A stretch of DNA of 62,000 bases from Neocallimastix lanati (nom. inval.) (GCA_016946835.1 JACVTC010000037.1:662501-724500); one strand, 5' to 3'. Positions 23,928 through 37,000 are shown, numbered from the stretch's first letter. Numbers and translations: made by a program. The notes: generated from the sequence alone by a model not told the origin.

Positions 23928-25046
23928 TCAATTATTTAGAGTGGTAGTATTTGTTGGTGTATTGTTTTCGTCATATGATTGATATTCACTTTTATAAATA
24001 TCATTAATAATATCTGAAAATTCTTCAGATCTTTCAAAAAAATAGGAATGATTCATATCTTTCATTATATATAATTTTTTACGAGGAGCTTTAACTAACT
24101 TAAAATATTCTTCTGCTTGATTATGATTGGTTTGATAATCTTTATCACCAATAATATTATAATAAGGTACTTTATAATCAGTATGATTAAGTAATGAAAA
24201 CTTTTTAGTGAATTCTTCACTATCAGTAAATTTAAAATAACCCTCCATCCAATTTTTAAGATTTTTAAAATAACTAAAAATGTCAAATAATGTGTAATAA
24301 GGATTAAAAAGAAAAGAAGAAAGTATACTATAATCAGTTCCACCTTCTAATACATTATAATGATATCTTATCAATATTTCGTTTCTAATATTAAAATATT
24401 CCTCAGTAAGATTTTTTGGTGTAATTTTATCAACTAATTTTTGGCCTTCAGGATCATCTTTTGCCCATTTTGTTGCTTCTTCTTTAAATGCTACTTCACA
24501 AGCTATAACATCAATGAGCTGTCCTGCTCCAATATATGTTTCATAATAATCTGGATAGGTAAGTACTAAATTACTTCCAAAATAGGTACCCCAAGAATAT
24601 CCTAATAAAGATATTTTATCTTTATTCAAATGTTTTAATAAAAATTCTGTCATTTCTTTACCATCTTGCATAAATAAATCATGAGTTAATGTAATATTAT
24701 TTTGAGATTCTGAGTAACTTTTTCCACAATTTCTTTGATCCCATGATACCACAGTATATACATCAGACCATTTTCTAGTAACTATATAATCATATATACT
24801 TGTTGGTACTCCAGGACCTCCATGTAAATATAATAATACTGGATTATTTAAATTTTTACCATAAATATTAATCCATTGTTTTGAGCCATTAATATCTATC
24901 ATCCTAGATTCATTAATTCCACCATCTGGAGTTCTATTATTTACCATTCTACCAATTGTTCTAACAATTTCAATTAATGCAAGTATACTGATAATAAATA
25001 TTCCAAAGCATTTTAATATTTTCTTAACTATAGTAGACATTTTCAT
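23928..25046 (-). CDS. membrane-anchored alpha/beta hydrolase, proline iminopeptidase-like (S33)
   Basis: 372 residues in a single exon. A hydrophobic anchor or signal-anchor lies at about 9-31. The S33 fold follows: HGGPG oxyanion-hole motif at 75-79, SWDQRNCGKS at 101-110, nucleophile Ser151 in GYSWGT, probable Asp303 (IIGDKD) and His333 (MNHSY), so the triad looks intact. Known S33 enzymes remove N-terminal proline from peptides or hydrolyse related amides/esters; the real substrate here cannot be told. The anchor points to an extracytoplasmic or organelle-surface enzyme. Bacterial homologues commonly share the HGGPG and DQR motifs, and the gene lacks introns while neighbours have them, so bacterial origin is plausible but unproven. 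A second Met at codon 3 is an alternative start. The tail is Asn/Thr-rich. Confidence 0.85.
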   Translation of the reverse strand: MKMSTIVKKILKCFGIFIISILALIEIVRTIGRMVNNRTPDGGINESRMIDINGSKQWINIYGKNLNNPVLLYLHGGPGVPTSIYDYIVTRKWSDVYTVVSWDQRNCGKSYSESQNNITLTHDLFMQDGKEMTEFLLKHLNKDKISLLGYSWGTYFGSNLVLTYPDYYETYIGAGQLIDVIACEVAFKEEATKWAKDDPEGQKLVDKITPKNLTEEYFNIRNEILIRYHYNVLEGGTDYSILSSFLFNPYYTLFDIFSYFKNLKNWMEGYFKFTDSEEFTKKFSLLNHTDYKVPYYNIIGDKDYQTNHNQAEEYFKLVKAPRKKLYIMKDMNHSYFFERSEEFSDIINDIYKSEYQSYDENNTPTNTTTLNN

Positions 25047-26394
25047 TTTTAATTTTAATATTCAAATTTATTTTATAACTTCTTCAAAATTTTGTAATAT
25101 TATAAGTATTGCTTTTATTTTTTATAGATAAAATATAAACTCTCAAGATATTAATTATAAATATAATATATATTTTATTTTGTATTTTGACTTTTTTTTT
25201 TTTTAAGATTTAAAATTAATATGACTATTTCGTGTTTATATAGTTTTTTTTTTTTTTTTTTTTCTAATTTGCCATAGTTTCATTTTGTTTTTATTATTTA
25301 ACTTTATAATAATAAATTAATATATTTGTATTAATTTAATTAAAATACATTCATTTATATAAATATAAATATATATATGGAATATATATATAAAGAATAA
25401 AAAAAAATATTACATTATAAAATATAAAGTTATAAAAAATTTATCCAAAAAAAAAAATTTTTTCCTTTCTTGATTTTTTAGAAATTTCGATTATTATAAA
25501 TTTTATTAAAAATTTTTTTTTAATATAAAGTTTAATTTCAAAAAATAATTAATAGAAATTATTTATATATAATAAAGTTTATATTTTCAAATATTATTAT
25601 TTTTATATTCTACTAAATTAATAAATTTTCAAATTCATATACAATACTAAAATCAATTTATATAATAAACATTTAAACCGTTTGATAAAGAATTTTCAAG
25701 ATATTAAGTAAATTTCATAAAAAAAATGTAAACAAAGAAAATCAATACAAATGTATCAAATTAATGTATTAGAAAAGTTATATTAATTTATATTTCTATA
25801 TTCTTTAAAGTTATATTAAAATTATATTTTAATTACTCTAAATTAGTATAATATATTATCTTTAAACCTTATTATATATTATTTTATGTCTTTGTTATAT
25901 TATATTATTAAGAAATATATTAAATTAAGTTATGAACTATATTAATCTAAAAAGAATAATAATTCATAAAAAGAAAATGTAAATAAACGTTTAGAAGGGG
26001 ACTTTTTATGAAAAGAGAAGAAATAATTAGTCAAATATAATGAAGTATTATTAATAAATTAAATAATAAATAATTAATATTTTTAAGTTATATTATTGAG
26101 AATATAACTTCTTTGAATTATAAATAATTTTTGTGTAATTATTTATAAAATAAATTTTGTGTAAAATTAATAGTTTATTTTTATAAAAAAATAAACAAAG
26201 TTTCTTTTTATAATTTTTATCATTAAAAGTTGTAAAATAGTTCTTTCTTAAAAGTTAGAATTTTACTACAACTTTAGTATAACATTATAATATTAATTAA
26301 TATATTATACTGTTATCACCGTTATAGATTAATAATAAAATCAATATTGATAGTAGAAATAATAGAACATAATAATAGAGTATATGAAATATAA
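25047..26394. other. no gene; promoter side of the hydrolase
   Basis: A/T-rich sequence upstream of the minus-strand hydrolase, with T- and A-runs. An interrupted inverted repeat (AAAGTTGTAAAAT near 26,227 against ATTTTACTACAACTTT near 26,262) is visible. No gene is recognisable. Confidence 0.55.
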
Positions 26395-26493
26395 AAAAAA
26401 AAAAAAAAAACTTATTAAAAGGATATTTCAAAAAAAAAAAAATAATAACATTAAATATAGAAAAAAAAAAAAACACTTATTAAAAGGATATTT

Positions 26494-26543
<50 letters not shown>
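26395..26543. repeat. 65-bp tandem duplication ending in a 49-base A-run
   Basis: CTTATTAAAAGGATATTTC occurs at 26,411 and again at 26,476, each flanked by A-runs on both sides; the last A-run (26,495-26,543) is about 49 bases. Confidence 0.85.
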
Positions 26544-26545
<2 letters not shown>

Positions 26546-27229
26546 ATTTGTAAATGTTAAAATTTTTTTTTTATTTTCATTAACATTTTGAATAAAAAAA
26601 AATTTTTTTTTATCAATAAGGAAAATAATAAAATCGATAAAAAAAAATTAAATATATTAATATTAAATATTAAAATAAACAATTTTATTTCAAATAAATT
26701 ATATTCATATTAATAGATTAATAGATAAATTTTATTATTACCTTTTTTTATTTATTGTCATATAAATAAAATTAGCATTATGTTATTACTGATTATTATA
26801 ATATATTTTAAAACTATTATAAAATTACATTAATATAAATTATCAATGTTATATTATCAATAGCATATATTTATTAGTATTTAAATAATACTATTAAAAT
26901 TAATATTTAAATATTTATAATATCCATGTATAACAATCAATAATCGATTAATTTGTAGTTATATAATAAATAAGGAATCTTGTAAAATTTTATTAGACAG
27001 TAATATTAATAATTATCTTCATTAAATGAATTGATATAAATTTTATCAACTTGAATTAATTCATTGTAATTTAATTTATTGTTCATTGTAATAACTTTAT
27101 TTTTAAAAATTATTATAATAGTAAATATTGATTATTTTTATATTCGTTAAGTTTATAAAAAATACTTACATCATAATACATATTCAATTCTCTTTTAAGT
27201 AGGTTAATAATATACTGGTTTAGCTAATT
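26544..27229. other. no gene recognised
   Basis: A/T-rich spacer with nothing visible beyond short A- and T-runs. Confidence 0.55.
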
Positions 27230-28020
27230 TTTTTAAGACCGTTCCATCCACGGTGATAATCCTTAAAAATAAAGAAAAAAAAATTATAAACTTCAACAAT
27301 ATTTGCTTTATAACAATTTGAACGAATTGTGCTTTTAATTTTCTTAAAAGTCTTACATAATTTATAATAGAGTAAATTGATCCTTGTAAACGTCAACAAT
27401 AGGGCAATCAGAAAAAATGTTTTAACATTAAAAAGTTACTTTACATAATATAGTCAATGAAAAGCAGATCCTTTAAATTCTATTGGTATAAAAGCTATGA
27501 CTTTTTTGCCAATACTATAATAAGTATCTACAAGTCGTACTTTTTTTTTTTTTTTTTTAACAAGTCGTACTATTATCAAATTAAATTGAAATTATTAAAT
27601 ATCTTGAATAAAGATCAAATTGAATTGAAATTATCAAGTATCTTAAATAAAGATCAAATTAAATTGGAATTATTAAATAATGATCTCGTTTTAATTTATT
27701 CGAAGTGGATAATAAAAGCATTACGTAGTAGCTGATAATTCTAAGGATAATACAAAAGATAACATAATAATGTGAAGAATGCTAATGAAAGTATAAAAAA
27801 AAATGTTAAAAAGCAAAAAACTAAAAGAAAATCAAAATAAAGATAATAAATAACAAAAATGTATTCAAAAACAGAATGAAGCTATAATAAATTTTCATAA
27901 TAATTTAATCTACTTAAGAAATACTGATGTTAATAAATTCAAGTTAAAATAAGAAACTGTATCTTAAAAATTAATTTTCAAATTAGGAGATTGAATCTCC
28001 TAAATAGAGCTAAGATAAAT
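27230..28020 (+). pseudogene. coding-like relic with a triplicated segment
   Basis: Slightly G+C-richer patch. A 92-residue frame (27,457-27,735) includes a run of three similar units, IKLKLLNILNKDQ, IELKLSSILNKDQ and IKLELLN, encoded by a 39-bp tandem repeat at about 27,579-27,690. CAAGTCGTACT also occurs twice (27,530 and 27,561), separated by a T-run, so the region has been locally duplicated. No family is recognised. A near-perfect palindrome (arms TTAGGAGATT and AATCTCCTAA, one-base centre) follows at 27,983-28,003. Judged a relic rather than a working gene. Confidence 0.3.
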
Positions 28021-28424
28021 TTTTCATATTTAATAAATTTAATGCATTTACTAAATATTATATATATATTATATTATTTAAATAATATACTATTTAGTAT
28101 CATTATTTATTTGGATGTTCTTTATAAATATCTCCTATGCAATAAATTGTATAAAAAATAATTAAATTTTTATTTATTTATTTATTTATTTATTTATTGT
28201 TATTACACTATATATTATTAAATTATTAGACTACATATATAATTAAATTTTGTTAATACCTATAATTTTAAATATTATTTATTGATTAAAATATAATAAA
28301 ATGATCATAAACTAATGTTTTTTTTTTTTTTTTTTTTTTTTTTTCTTGTGAATTAATTAAACATATATTACTATATTCATTATCATTATATTTATTAATA
28401 ATTTTCATAAAATAAGAATGTGAT

Positions 28425-28453
28425 GTATTTCGCCAAGTTTCATTTTGCCAAAT
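28425..28453. repeat. solo TTTCGCC/TTTTGCC repeat pair
   Basis: GTATTTCGCCAAG followed by TTTCATTTTGCCAAAT: two diverged units of the 15-bp GCATTTCGCCAA-type repeat that builds the element 0.9 kb downstream. Confidence 0.6.
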
Positions 28454-29155
28454 AAACATAAAAAAATAAAGTATAATAAAATAAATGTATAATAAATAAA
28501 AAATAGAAGAATAATAATAGTTATATTAAATATATTAAATATATTAAATATATATATTTACAATTAAATATTATTAAATATTCTATTACTATTTTTACAA
28601 AAATATTAAAATATATCTTTATAATCAAATATTATTAAATAATTATTTTAATATTATTTTCACAAAAAGTATTAAAAAATATCTATGAAAATAAATATTA
28701 TTAAAGAGTTATTTTAATATTGTTTATACAAAAAGAAAAAAAATCATTAATTTTATAAATACATTTAGATAATTAATTATTATTTTATTATTATTAAATA
28801 TAAGTTTATAATTTGAATTAATAGTTATTTAAAAATCATTATTAGGACAATATTAAAATACAAAAATTTTAGATTATAATACGTTGATTATCAAATAAAT
28901 ATTATTCGAATTATTAATTAAAAAAGCGTAATATTAAAACAAAAGATTTATTTTTTGAGTTTTAACATAAATTTTATATTTTTTATTTTATTTTATTTTT
29001 TTTTTTATGCTTTATTTTTCATTCATTTGTTTTTGTCAATGTGTCACTAGATAAAATGAAACCTTTATGTAATATACCATAATGATAAATAAAATTTAGG
29101 GAACTTGACAAAATATAACATAGTAAAATGTTAACATACCATAAAATGAGAGTGG

Positions 29156-29655
29156 TGCATTTCGCCAAATTGTATTTCGCCGATTTGTAAATTATACAAT
29201 AAATAAATAAATAAAATTAAATATTATTAATATTGAATAAAAAAAACTTTAAAAAAAATTATTTTGAATTTTTATTTATTTGTTCATTCATATATATATT
29301 TCAATACTCCGGGTGTGAGGCATTTCGCCAAATTGCATTTCGCCAGATTGCATTTCGCCAATTTTTTTGAAAGCATGTGGCGTATTAAAAAATGTGGCAT
29401 TTCGCCAAGTTGCATTTCGCCAAATTGAAAATTATTAAATAAATAAATAAATCAATAAATAAAATTAATTATTATTAATATCGCATAAAAACAATTTTAA
29501 AAAAAATATATTTTGAATTAATATTTATTTATTTATTCATTTATTTATATCAATACTCTACTTGTCGAAATGCAACCTGGCGAAATGCAATTTGGGGAAA
29601 TGCAACTTGGGGAATTGCAACATTTTAATATTACGCCACTTGGCGAAATGCAACT
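29156..29655. mobile_element. inverted-repeat (MITE-like) element built of 15-bp GCATTTCGCCAAATT units
   Basis: The core is 29,320-29,655: a left arm with five CATTTCGCCARNTTG-type units (29,320-29,430), an A/T-rich centre of about 125 bases, and a right arm (29,560-29,655) carrying five units in reverse orientation (TTGGCGAAATGCAA and variants). The arms also share, inverted, the non-repeat stretch GTGGCGTATTAAAAAATGT, so they are homologous over most of their length. In front lies a partial copy: two units at 29,156-29,189 plus a ~125-base spacer that aligns with the centre, both ending in TTTCAATACTC or ATCAATACTC. No transposase is encoded. A non-autonomous DNA element is the simplest reading; target-site duplications were not identifiable. 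Confidence 0.6.
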
Positions 29656-30089
29656 CTCCCCAATACTCCCCCATAAAATATATCAAAAATAAAGGTTAGG
29701 TTATAATAATAATAGCATTTGCTTAATGAGAAAAGTATATGTGTTTTTTATAATAAACTTTAATTTTTGTATTTAGTTAATACATAAATTTTATTAATTT
29801 TAAGAACTCATTTTTTAAGATAATAAAAATAATTATTTTTTATAGTAAAAATTACATCTTTAATCATGTGATTATTCTATGAATTAATGCACAAAGATAG
29901 ATGTTACACAACATAAAAATATAATAATAAAATATTAATATAAGATAAAAATATAATATTGATAATAACATAAGAATATAAAAATATAATATTAATAATA
30001 TAAAAATATAATATTAATAATATAAAAATATAAAATAAAATTTGAATATTTTAACACTATGTGACATATAAATATTTTATAATAATTTC

Positions 30090-30105
30090 TAGGGTTAGGG
30101 TTAGA
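30090..30105. repeat. two interstitial TTAGGG telomere-type units
   Basis: CTAGGGTTAGGGTTAG contains two to three TTAGGG-register units in otherwise G+C-poor DNA. TTAGGG is the usual fungal telomere repeat; so short a run may be chance. Confidence 0.3.
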
Positions 30106-30349
30106 TCATACATTTTTAAGATATTCTATACAATCATAAATAAATATAAATAATTACTATTTTAAAAGAAATAATAATATACTATATTAAAAAAGAATTA
30201 TAAAAACTATTTTTTTTATAAAAAATTATTTTTACAATTGAATATTAATAAATTATATATATAAAAAAAGAATATTTATTATTTATTTAATTATTATTTA
30301 TTTAATATTATATATTTAATTATTATTTATTTAATTAATAAAAAAACAA

Positions 30350-30412
30350 GCCACATATGAAAATACGCCACATTGTGAAATGCACTATTGTGAAACGCAC
30401 TAGATACAATGT
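30350..30412. repeat. decayed TTTCGCC-family relic
   Basis: GCCACATATGAAAATACGCC, then CACATTGTGAAATGCAC and TATTGTGAAACGCAC: the ACGCCAC and GAAATGCA modules of the 29.3-29.66 kb element, in the orientation of its right arm. Confidence 0.5.
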
Positions 30413-30691
30413 AATAAATAAAAAGTATATATTATTTATTTGATACATAATATTAATTATTAATTATACTTAATCATCTCTTTACATTGAATAGAATAGA
30501 ATATATTAATTTATTTTATTATAATTTTCATAGATTTCAATATTTAGTTCTATGATCTTTTTAATATTATAATCATGTAATAGTAATTAATAAATCAAAA
30601 AAGGATAAAATTATATTTAATATTAATCATTTAAAATAAATTTAAATATATTTATTATGTTTGAATGATATAATTAATATTATAATTGTAA

Positions 30692-30733
<42 letters not shown>

Positions 30734-31116
30734 CTTATATAAGAATAAATGTACAATTAAATTACAATATATATATTTTTTCATTTTATTCTATATTGTT
30801 ATTATTTATTTTTCCCCATACATAATTATAATTTAAATTTATCTAATACTAATGAATAAATTTTAGTATATAAAAAAAAAACTATATAAAAAATTATTTT
30901 ATATTATTCATAATAATAAAATATGTATATTTATACAAAATTTAAAAATAATAATGATAATAATAATTAATATGAAATTATATAAAATTTTATTAATTTT
31001 TTTTTTTTTTTATATTTAAATAAAAAGTAATTTGATTAAATTTGAATAATTTTTAATTGTTCTATATTTAAAGTTTATTATTTCGAAAGATTGATTTCTA
31101 TGGTACCACCTTCAAT

Positions 31117-31150
<34 letters not shown>

Positions 31151-33243
31151 TAATTTAAATTAGTAATATATAAAATATATAATATTATTATTTATGCTCA
31201 ATTATTCTTAGTATTCATTAAAAAATATATATTGCTAAGAATCATTATATTATAATGTGAAAGATTTTATTCTAAAATTAGATGATGTATAATACATATG
31301 TATAATATACATACAATACATACAATACATACATACATATCATTAATGATTTTTAATGTATTTTAAAGTTTAAAGGTTTATTACTTGATAATTATTTTTC
31401 ACCGACTTATATTTAGTTTTTCTTTTTTTTTTTAAATTTGTTGGAGTTTTTTATTTTTCCATTTTAAAACCATATTTTACAATTAAAGATACTAACTATA
31501 AAAAGCCAATGAATTTTATAATTTTTTTTATTCATTAGTTTTTAGTCATTGTAAAAAATTTTATTAAAATTTTTTTACAATATTTTTAATTTATTTATCC
31601 TATGAAATCGGATAAATATAATTTTTTTTTTTAAAAAAAAATATTCTATATTAAAAATTTCAATCTATATATATATATATAACTTTATGAGAATAATAAT
31701 AATAAAAATTATAATTTATTTTAAAATATTAAAACTACCAGATTCTAGAAATGGGTTAAATAATATTTAATTTACTAATGTATTTTTTTAAATAAATATT
31801 TAATAAATAGTATATATAATGAATTAATTATAATTTGAAATTTCTATATTTCTATATTTTTTATTTTATATAATATAAATATTGAAAATACGTTGAACAT
31901 GAAAATATAATTTATTTATTAAATAATAATGATTATAATTACAATTATAGATTTCATTCATTATAGATAATTTTTAAATATTATATAAATATAAAACAGT
32001 GTAATTTTAGAATAATTAATAATTATATAATTACAACTAATATAATTATTACGAAATATAAAAAAAAATATTAATTTTTATTTATTTCATATTTTTTTTT
32101 TATACTAGTTAGATAACAAAAACTTATGAAATAAAATTTATATATACGTATTTTTATACAAAATATTTATATATTAAATAATATATACTCTTTTATAGTG
32201 TAGATCATACTAATATATAAGTGCAAGTATAAAATAATTTTGTATTAATGAGTATTTGATCTATGAATAACAAAAAATAAAGAATAAGATTTTTACTTTC
32301 GAAAAAAAAAAAAAAAAAAATTAAAATTGTTGCTTTAATATATGAATAGAATAAGTTACAATATATGAGAATATGTATATTATTTATTTATATGTATATT
32401 ATTTATATGTATATTATGTTTATTATTTATATGTATATAAAATACAATTATAAATAAAGCAATTAATTGAGAAATTTTATATTAAATAATTTAAATTAAA
32501 ATTTAATCATATTAAATTAATTATTATAACTTTATTCAATATTTAAAATTTATTCATATTAAATTTATTAATTTTCATTTATTTATATATTTATTTATTA
32601 ATCCACATACCTATAGATTAATTAATAATTATTATATATTATTTTTATTATTGTAACATTCTTCATGAAGTAGATGTAAAAATTAACATTTAATCATTAA
32701 CGGAAAGATAGTATATAATATAAATAACTTTTTTTTTTTTTTTCAATGCTCATACGTTTAGGATATAATTAAATAACATACACCAAATTTATTTATTTTG
32801 ACCATAAAATTTATAAAAAAAAATTTCCAATAATTATGTATTATATGTTCTATATTAAAACTTTTTTTTTTTCTCATCAACTATTTAAACCTGTATTTGT
32901 CATACTTTTATTTTATACTTTATTAATATATATTTTGTATTTTATTACTTATATAATATTTATTTTATATTGTATTCATTTTTATTTGATTATATATATA
33001 CATTTTTAATAAAAAAGTAGTTATCAATTATTTTTCTAATATTTAGACATTCATACAAAAATAACATATTTCAATTAATTATTTATTTTGTAAATATTTT
33101 ATAAAAACCTTTTTTCGTTGGAATGAACATTTATGGTATAACGGTACCAATTAGCCACTTTTTTAAATGAAAATAAAATAATTAAAGCTCTTTTTTTTTG
33201 GGGGTTTTGTTTTTGTTTTTGTTTTTGTTTTGTTTCTTTTATT

Positions 33244-33280
33244 AAAAAAAAAAAAAAAAAAAAGACTTGAAATCGAGAAC
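33244..33280. repeat. A-run plus GACTTGAAATCGAGAAC, copy 1
   Basis: Twenty A's followed by GACTTGAAATCGAGAAC, then a T-run. An identical 17-mer in the same A-run context occurs at 34,031-34,047. Confidence 0.8.
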
Positions 33281-33327
33281 TTTTTTAAATTTCTTTTTAA
33301 TATTTGTAATAATAAATTGTAAACTCA

Positions 33328-33371
<44 letters not shown>

Positions 33372-33519
33372 CGAACTGATATAATATTATTCATATTAAA
33401 ATTTTTCTTTCACTTTATGTAAATAATTTTATAAACCTTAGAATAATTTTAACAAATTAAATTTCATTATTTTCCACTTTTATTTATTTATTTATTTATT
33501 TTTTATTTTAATTTTAATA

Positions 33520-33553
<34 letters not shown>

Positions 33554-34015
33554 TCATAGTATTTAACATATTTTAATTTTTAGTTGAACCTGCATTTACT
33601 TGGATATTTTAATATATTAATTCAGTATTTAATATTATTTTGATAAATAATTAACATAACTGATTTTATTGTATATATAAACATATATTTAATATTATTA
33701 TTTTTTTATTTTGTTTTATATCAATATATGAATTAATATTTTATAAGTTCCAATATAAATAATACCATTAGAATTATTTAATTTTATATAAAATTTCCAT
33801 CAATTTCATATATATATAATATTTCTTTTTACCCTTTTTACATTGTAACATTATTATTTTCGTTATGTAAGGTCATTCCCTTTTTTTTTTATATTTTTAT
33901 ATATATATATATCACTATATTTGTAAATTTTCTTTTTTATTAAATTTATCAATTATTTTTATATTTGTTAATAATCTTATCTATATTAATTTAATTATTA
34001 TCAATTTTTTTTTTT
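33281..34015. other. no gene; AAT and ATT microsatellites
   Basis: Spacer between the two GACTTGAAATCGAGAAC copies. An AAT run (33,328-33,366) and an ATT run (33,522-33,554) lie in it; nothing else is visible. Confidence 0.6.
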
Positions 34016-34047
34016 AAAAAAAAAAAAAAAGACTTGAAATCGAGAAC
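34016..34047. repeat. A-run plus GACTTGAAATCGAGAAC, copy 2
   Basis: Fifteen A's followed by the same 17-mer as at 33,264, then CC and a T-run. Read from the other strand, GGTTCTCGATTTCAAGTC followed by T's loosely resembles the end of a Pol III unit with a terminator, but no A box or tRNA fold is present. Confidence 0.75.
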
Positions 34048-37000
34048 CTTTTTTTGTGTTTATTTATTTATATAATCCTCTGCTAAATTTTTTTAAAAAG
34101 TTTCAAATCTTTTATTCGAAATTTTTAATTTATATTAAAAATTATTATAAAAGGATATATTAAAATTAATTATTTTAAATTTTTTATTTAATCTTATATT
34201 CTATATATTCTATATTCCTTTATTAAAAAGAAAAAAAAAAAAAAGATAAAATTTTTAATTAAAATATTAATTATGTAAAAATATCTTTTATTTTTAAATA
34301 ATAATAATTAAACTTTATTTTTTAAAGACATTTTATATAAAAAAATTTTTTTTAATAATAATTAAACTTTTTTTTTTTTAAAAAAATATTTTAATATTAA
34401 AAAGTACAAGAATAATTATTGGTTGACTTCTTATAAACCTTATCAAGAATTTTTAAAATATTCAAAGAATGAATTATAAAAAAAAATTAATTTTTAATTT
34501 TTAATATATTTATTTTTATAAAATATTTTAATATTTGTGTCTTTAATGCTTTTACATTAATACTAAAACAATAATGAATTATTGTAAGAATAATATTATA
34601 TAATAAAATATAATACAATATCACATAATATTATATAATATAACATAACATAATATAAATTTATAAAAAATAAAAAGATTTAAGAAAAATAAAAATAAAA
34701 TTAAAAATTAAATTAAAAATAAAAAACTGAGAAAGAAAAATTAAAATATTGCATTTGATATATTAATATTTTAGTAATAAATGAACTTTTAATGAAAAAA
34801 ACAATAAACTATTTACAACAAAATAATAAAAATTTTTTTTTCACTAAACTATTCTTAATTTTAACTTTATATATAGGTATTATAACATTAATATTCAAGC
34901 CTAATATTAGTTTTTTTTTTTTAATATTAATAAAATAAAGGAATAAAATAAAATATTATTATTTATTTGTATTATATTTTTTTTAGGTTATTTTTCTTAT
35001 TTTTATTTATTAGTTTGCTTGGTTTATTTATTTCTATAATAACTTATACATATTTTATTATTCAGTTCACTTATTAATAATTTATTTATGATTTATTTAT
35101 TTATCAAACTTTAAATATAAGATTCTTTCAATCTAACTATACCATTAATCATTTAATAAAATGTTTAAACTTTGATTAATTATATTGGTGTAATATTTTA
35201 ATTTTTTTTTAATTAATTATATTAAAAGCTTATATATTAAGATAAATTAAACATTATTAAATAAATTGTTTCATTTCAAAATTTAAATATGAGAAAATAT
35301 CATTATTTTTTATATTTTCATTGATTATAATTTCATTCAATTATTATCCTTTTTTTTTTTTTTTTTTTTTATTTCTTTTTATCTTTCATCATTAATTTAA
35401 AAAAAGAAATGGAAATATCTTATAATGAATAAATAATCATATAATTAAATTAAATAAATAGTAATAATACCATTAATAATAAATCACTACATCATTTTTG
35501 TAATCATATTATCTTTAAGAATAAAAGAATAAATAATAAAAAAATAAATAAAGAAAAAAAATTAATAGTAGTCTATTTAAACTTTAAACCACTTTAATAT
35601 GTAATATTTATAATTTTTAGAAATTGAAATATCAAATGGAGTATTGTATCCACCATTTTATTGGTTAAATATTTTAATTAACAAGAGTTGTAACATTTCA
35701 CTAATAAATTTTAATATATTATGACTCTAAATGAAAATTTTATTTTCTTAGCCATAGAAAAAAAAGCTTATTTAGTGTAGTAAAAAAAAAAATATACAAT
35801 TTTAATGTAATGAATCATTTATTATTTAAAATCACTTATTAATGTTTATATACTCATAATGATAAATAAACTACAAAAATTTTATTATATAATTAAATAA
35901 AATTAAAAAAGATATTAATATAACTTTTTCATATAATAAATTTTAAAATTTAAAATCTTATTCGTTAAAGTCATTTTTAAAAATTATTCTTAAATTATTC
36001 TGTACTTATTAAAATTTTATGGTTGTAAAAAAAAAAACTAAACTGTTAATAATTTAGTAATATATGTATTATATATTTAAATATATATTTAGGTTTTTTT
36101 TTTTTTAAAAAAAATTTTTTTAATATAAAATTTTATTTAATTATTTTTAAAAGTTAATTTAATAAAAAAAAAAATTAATTATAATTTAATTATTAATAAA
36201 AATTTTTTAATATACATTTGTGTATATTTCCAATTAAATATATATGATACATAAGAACTGTAATAAAATTTAAATAAGAATTTTATTATATATTAAAATA
36301 TATTTATTAATTATGTCATTAAATAATATGAATATTAATATTTATATTATATATTTATTATTTAATATATTTTTATAATTAAATATTACTTTTTTGTTTT
36401 GTTTTGTTTTGTTTTTTTGTTTTTGTTTTTCATTTTCATTTGTTATCCTCTTTTTTAATTTCATTATTTTTTTTTTACTTGTAATATTCCTTATATAAAT
36501 ATATAAAAAGAATGAAAAAATTCTCTTTTTTTTTTTTTTTTTTTTTTTCTATTAAAATATTTATTTTAATTTATTAATTATATATACTCAAAAATTTGAG
36601 ATATATAAAACAATACAAGGAAAGAAATATATTTTTTATTAAAAATTATTTTCTTCTTTTTTGAAATAAATAATAAGAAAATCATTATATATCAAAAAAA
36701 AAATTTTTTTTTTTGTATAAATATTTTTATTGTAGTAAAATTATTTATTCTTTATTTAGTAAAAAACATTTTTTAAAATTTGTAAATATATATTTAAATG
36801 TAATATTAAGCTCTTTTTTAAAAACAAATGTTTATATAATAAATAATAAATAATTATTAAATGAAAATAATTAAAATAATATAATAATATTATAATTCAA
36901 ATATTTCTATATTTCAACATTTTTTTCTTAAAAAAAATAAAAAAGTTATTCATATATATAAAGATAAAATCAAATTCATTATATATTTTTTTAGTGTATA

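Larger units (their letters stand above)
29656..33243. other. gene desert
   Basis: About 3.6 kb without a recognisable gene. It holds AT/TA dinucleotide runs (for example 30,700-30,732 and 31,120-31,142), CTAGGGTTAGGGTTAG at 30,090-30,105, and the solo TTTCGCC-family relic at 30,350. Confidence 0.55.
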
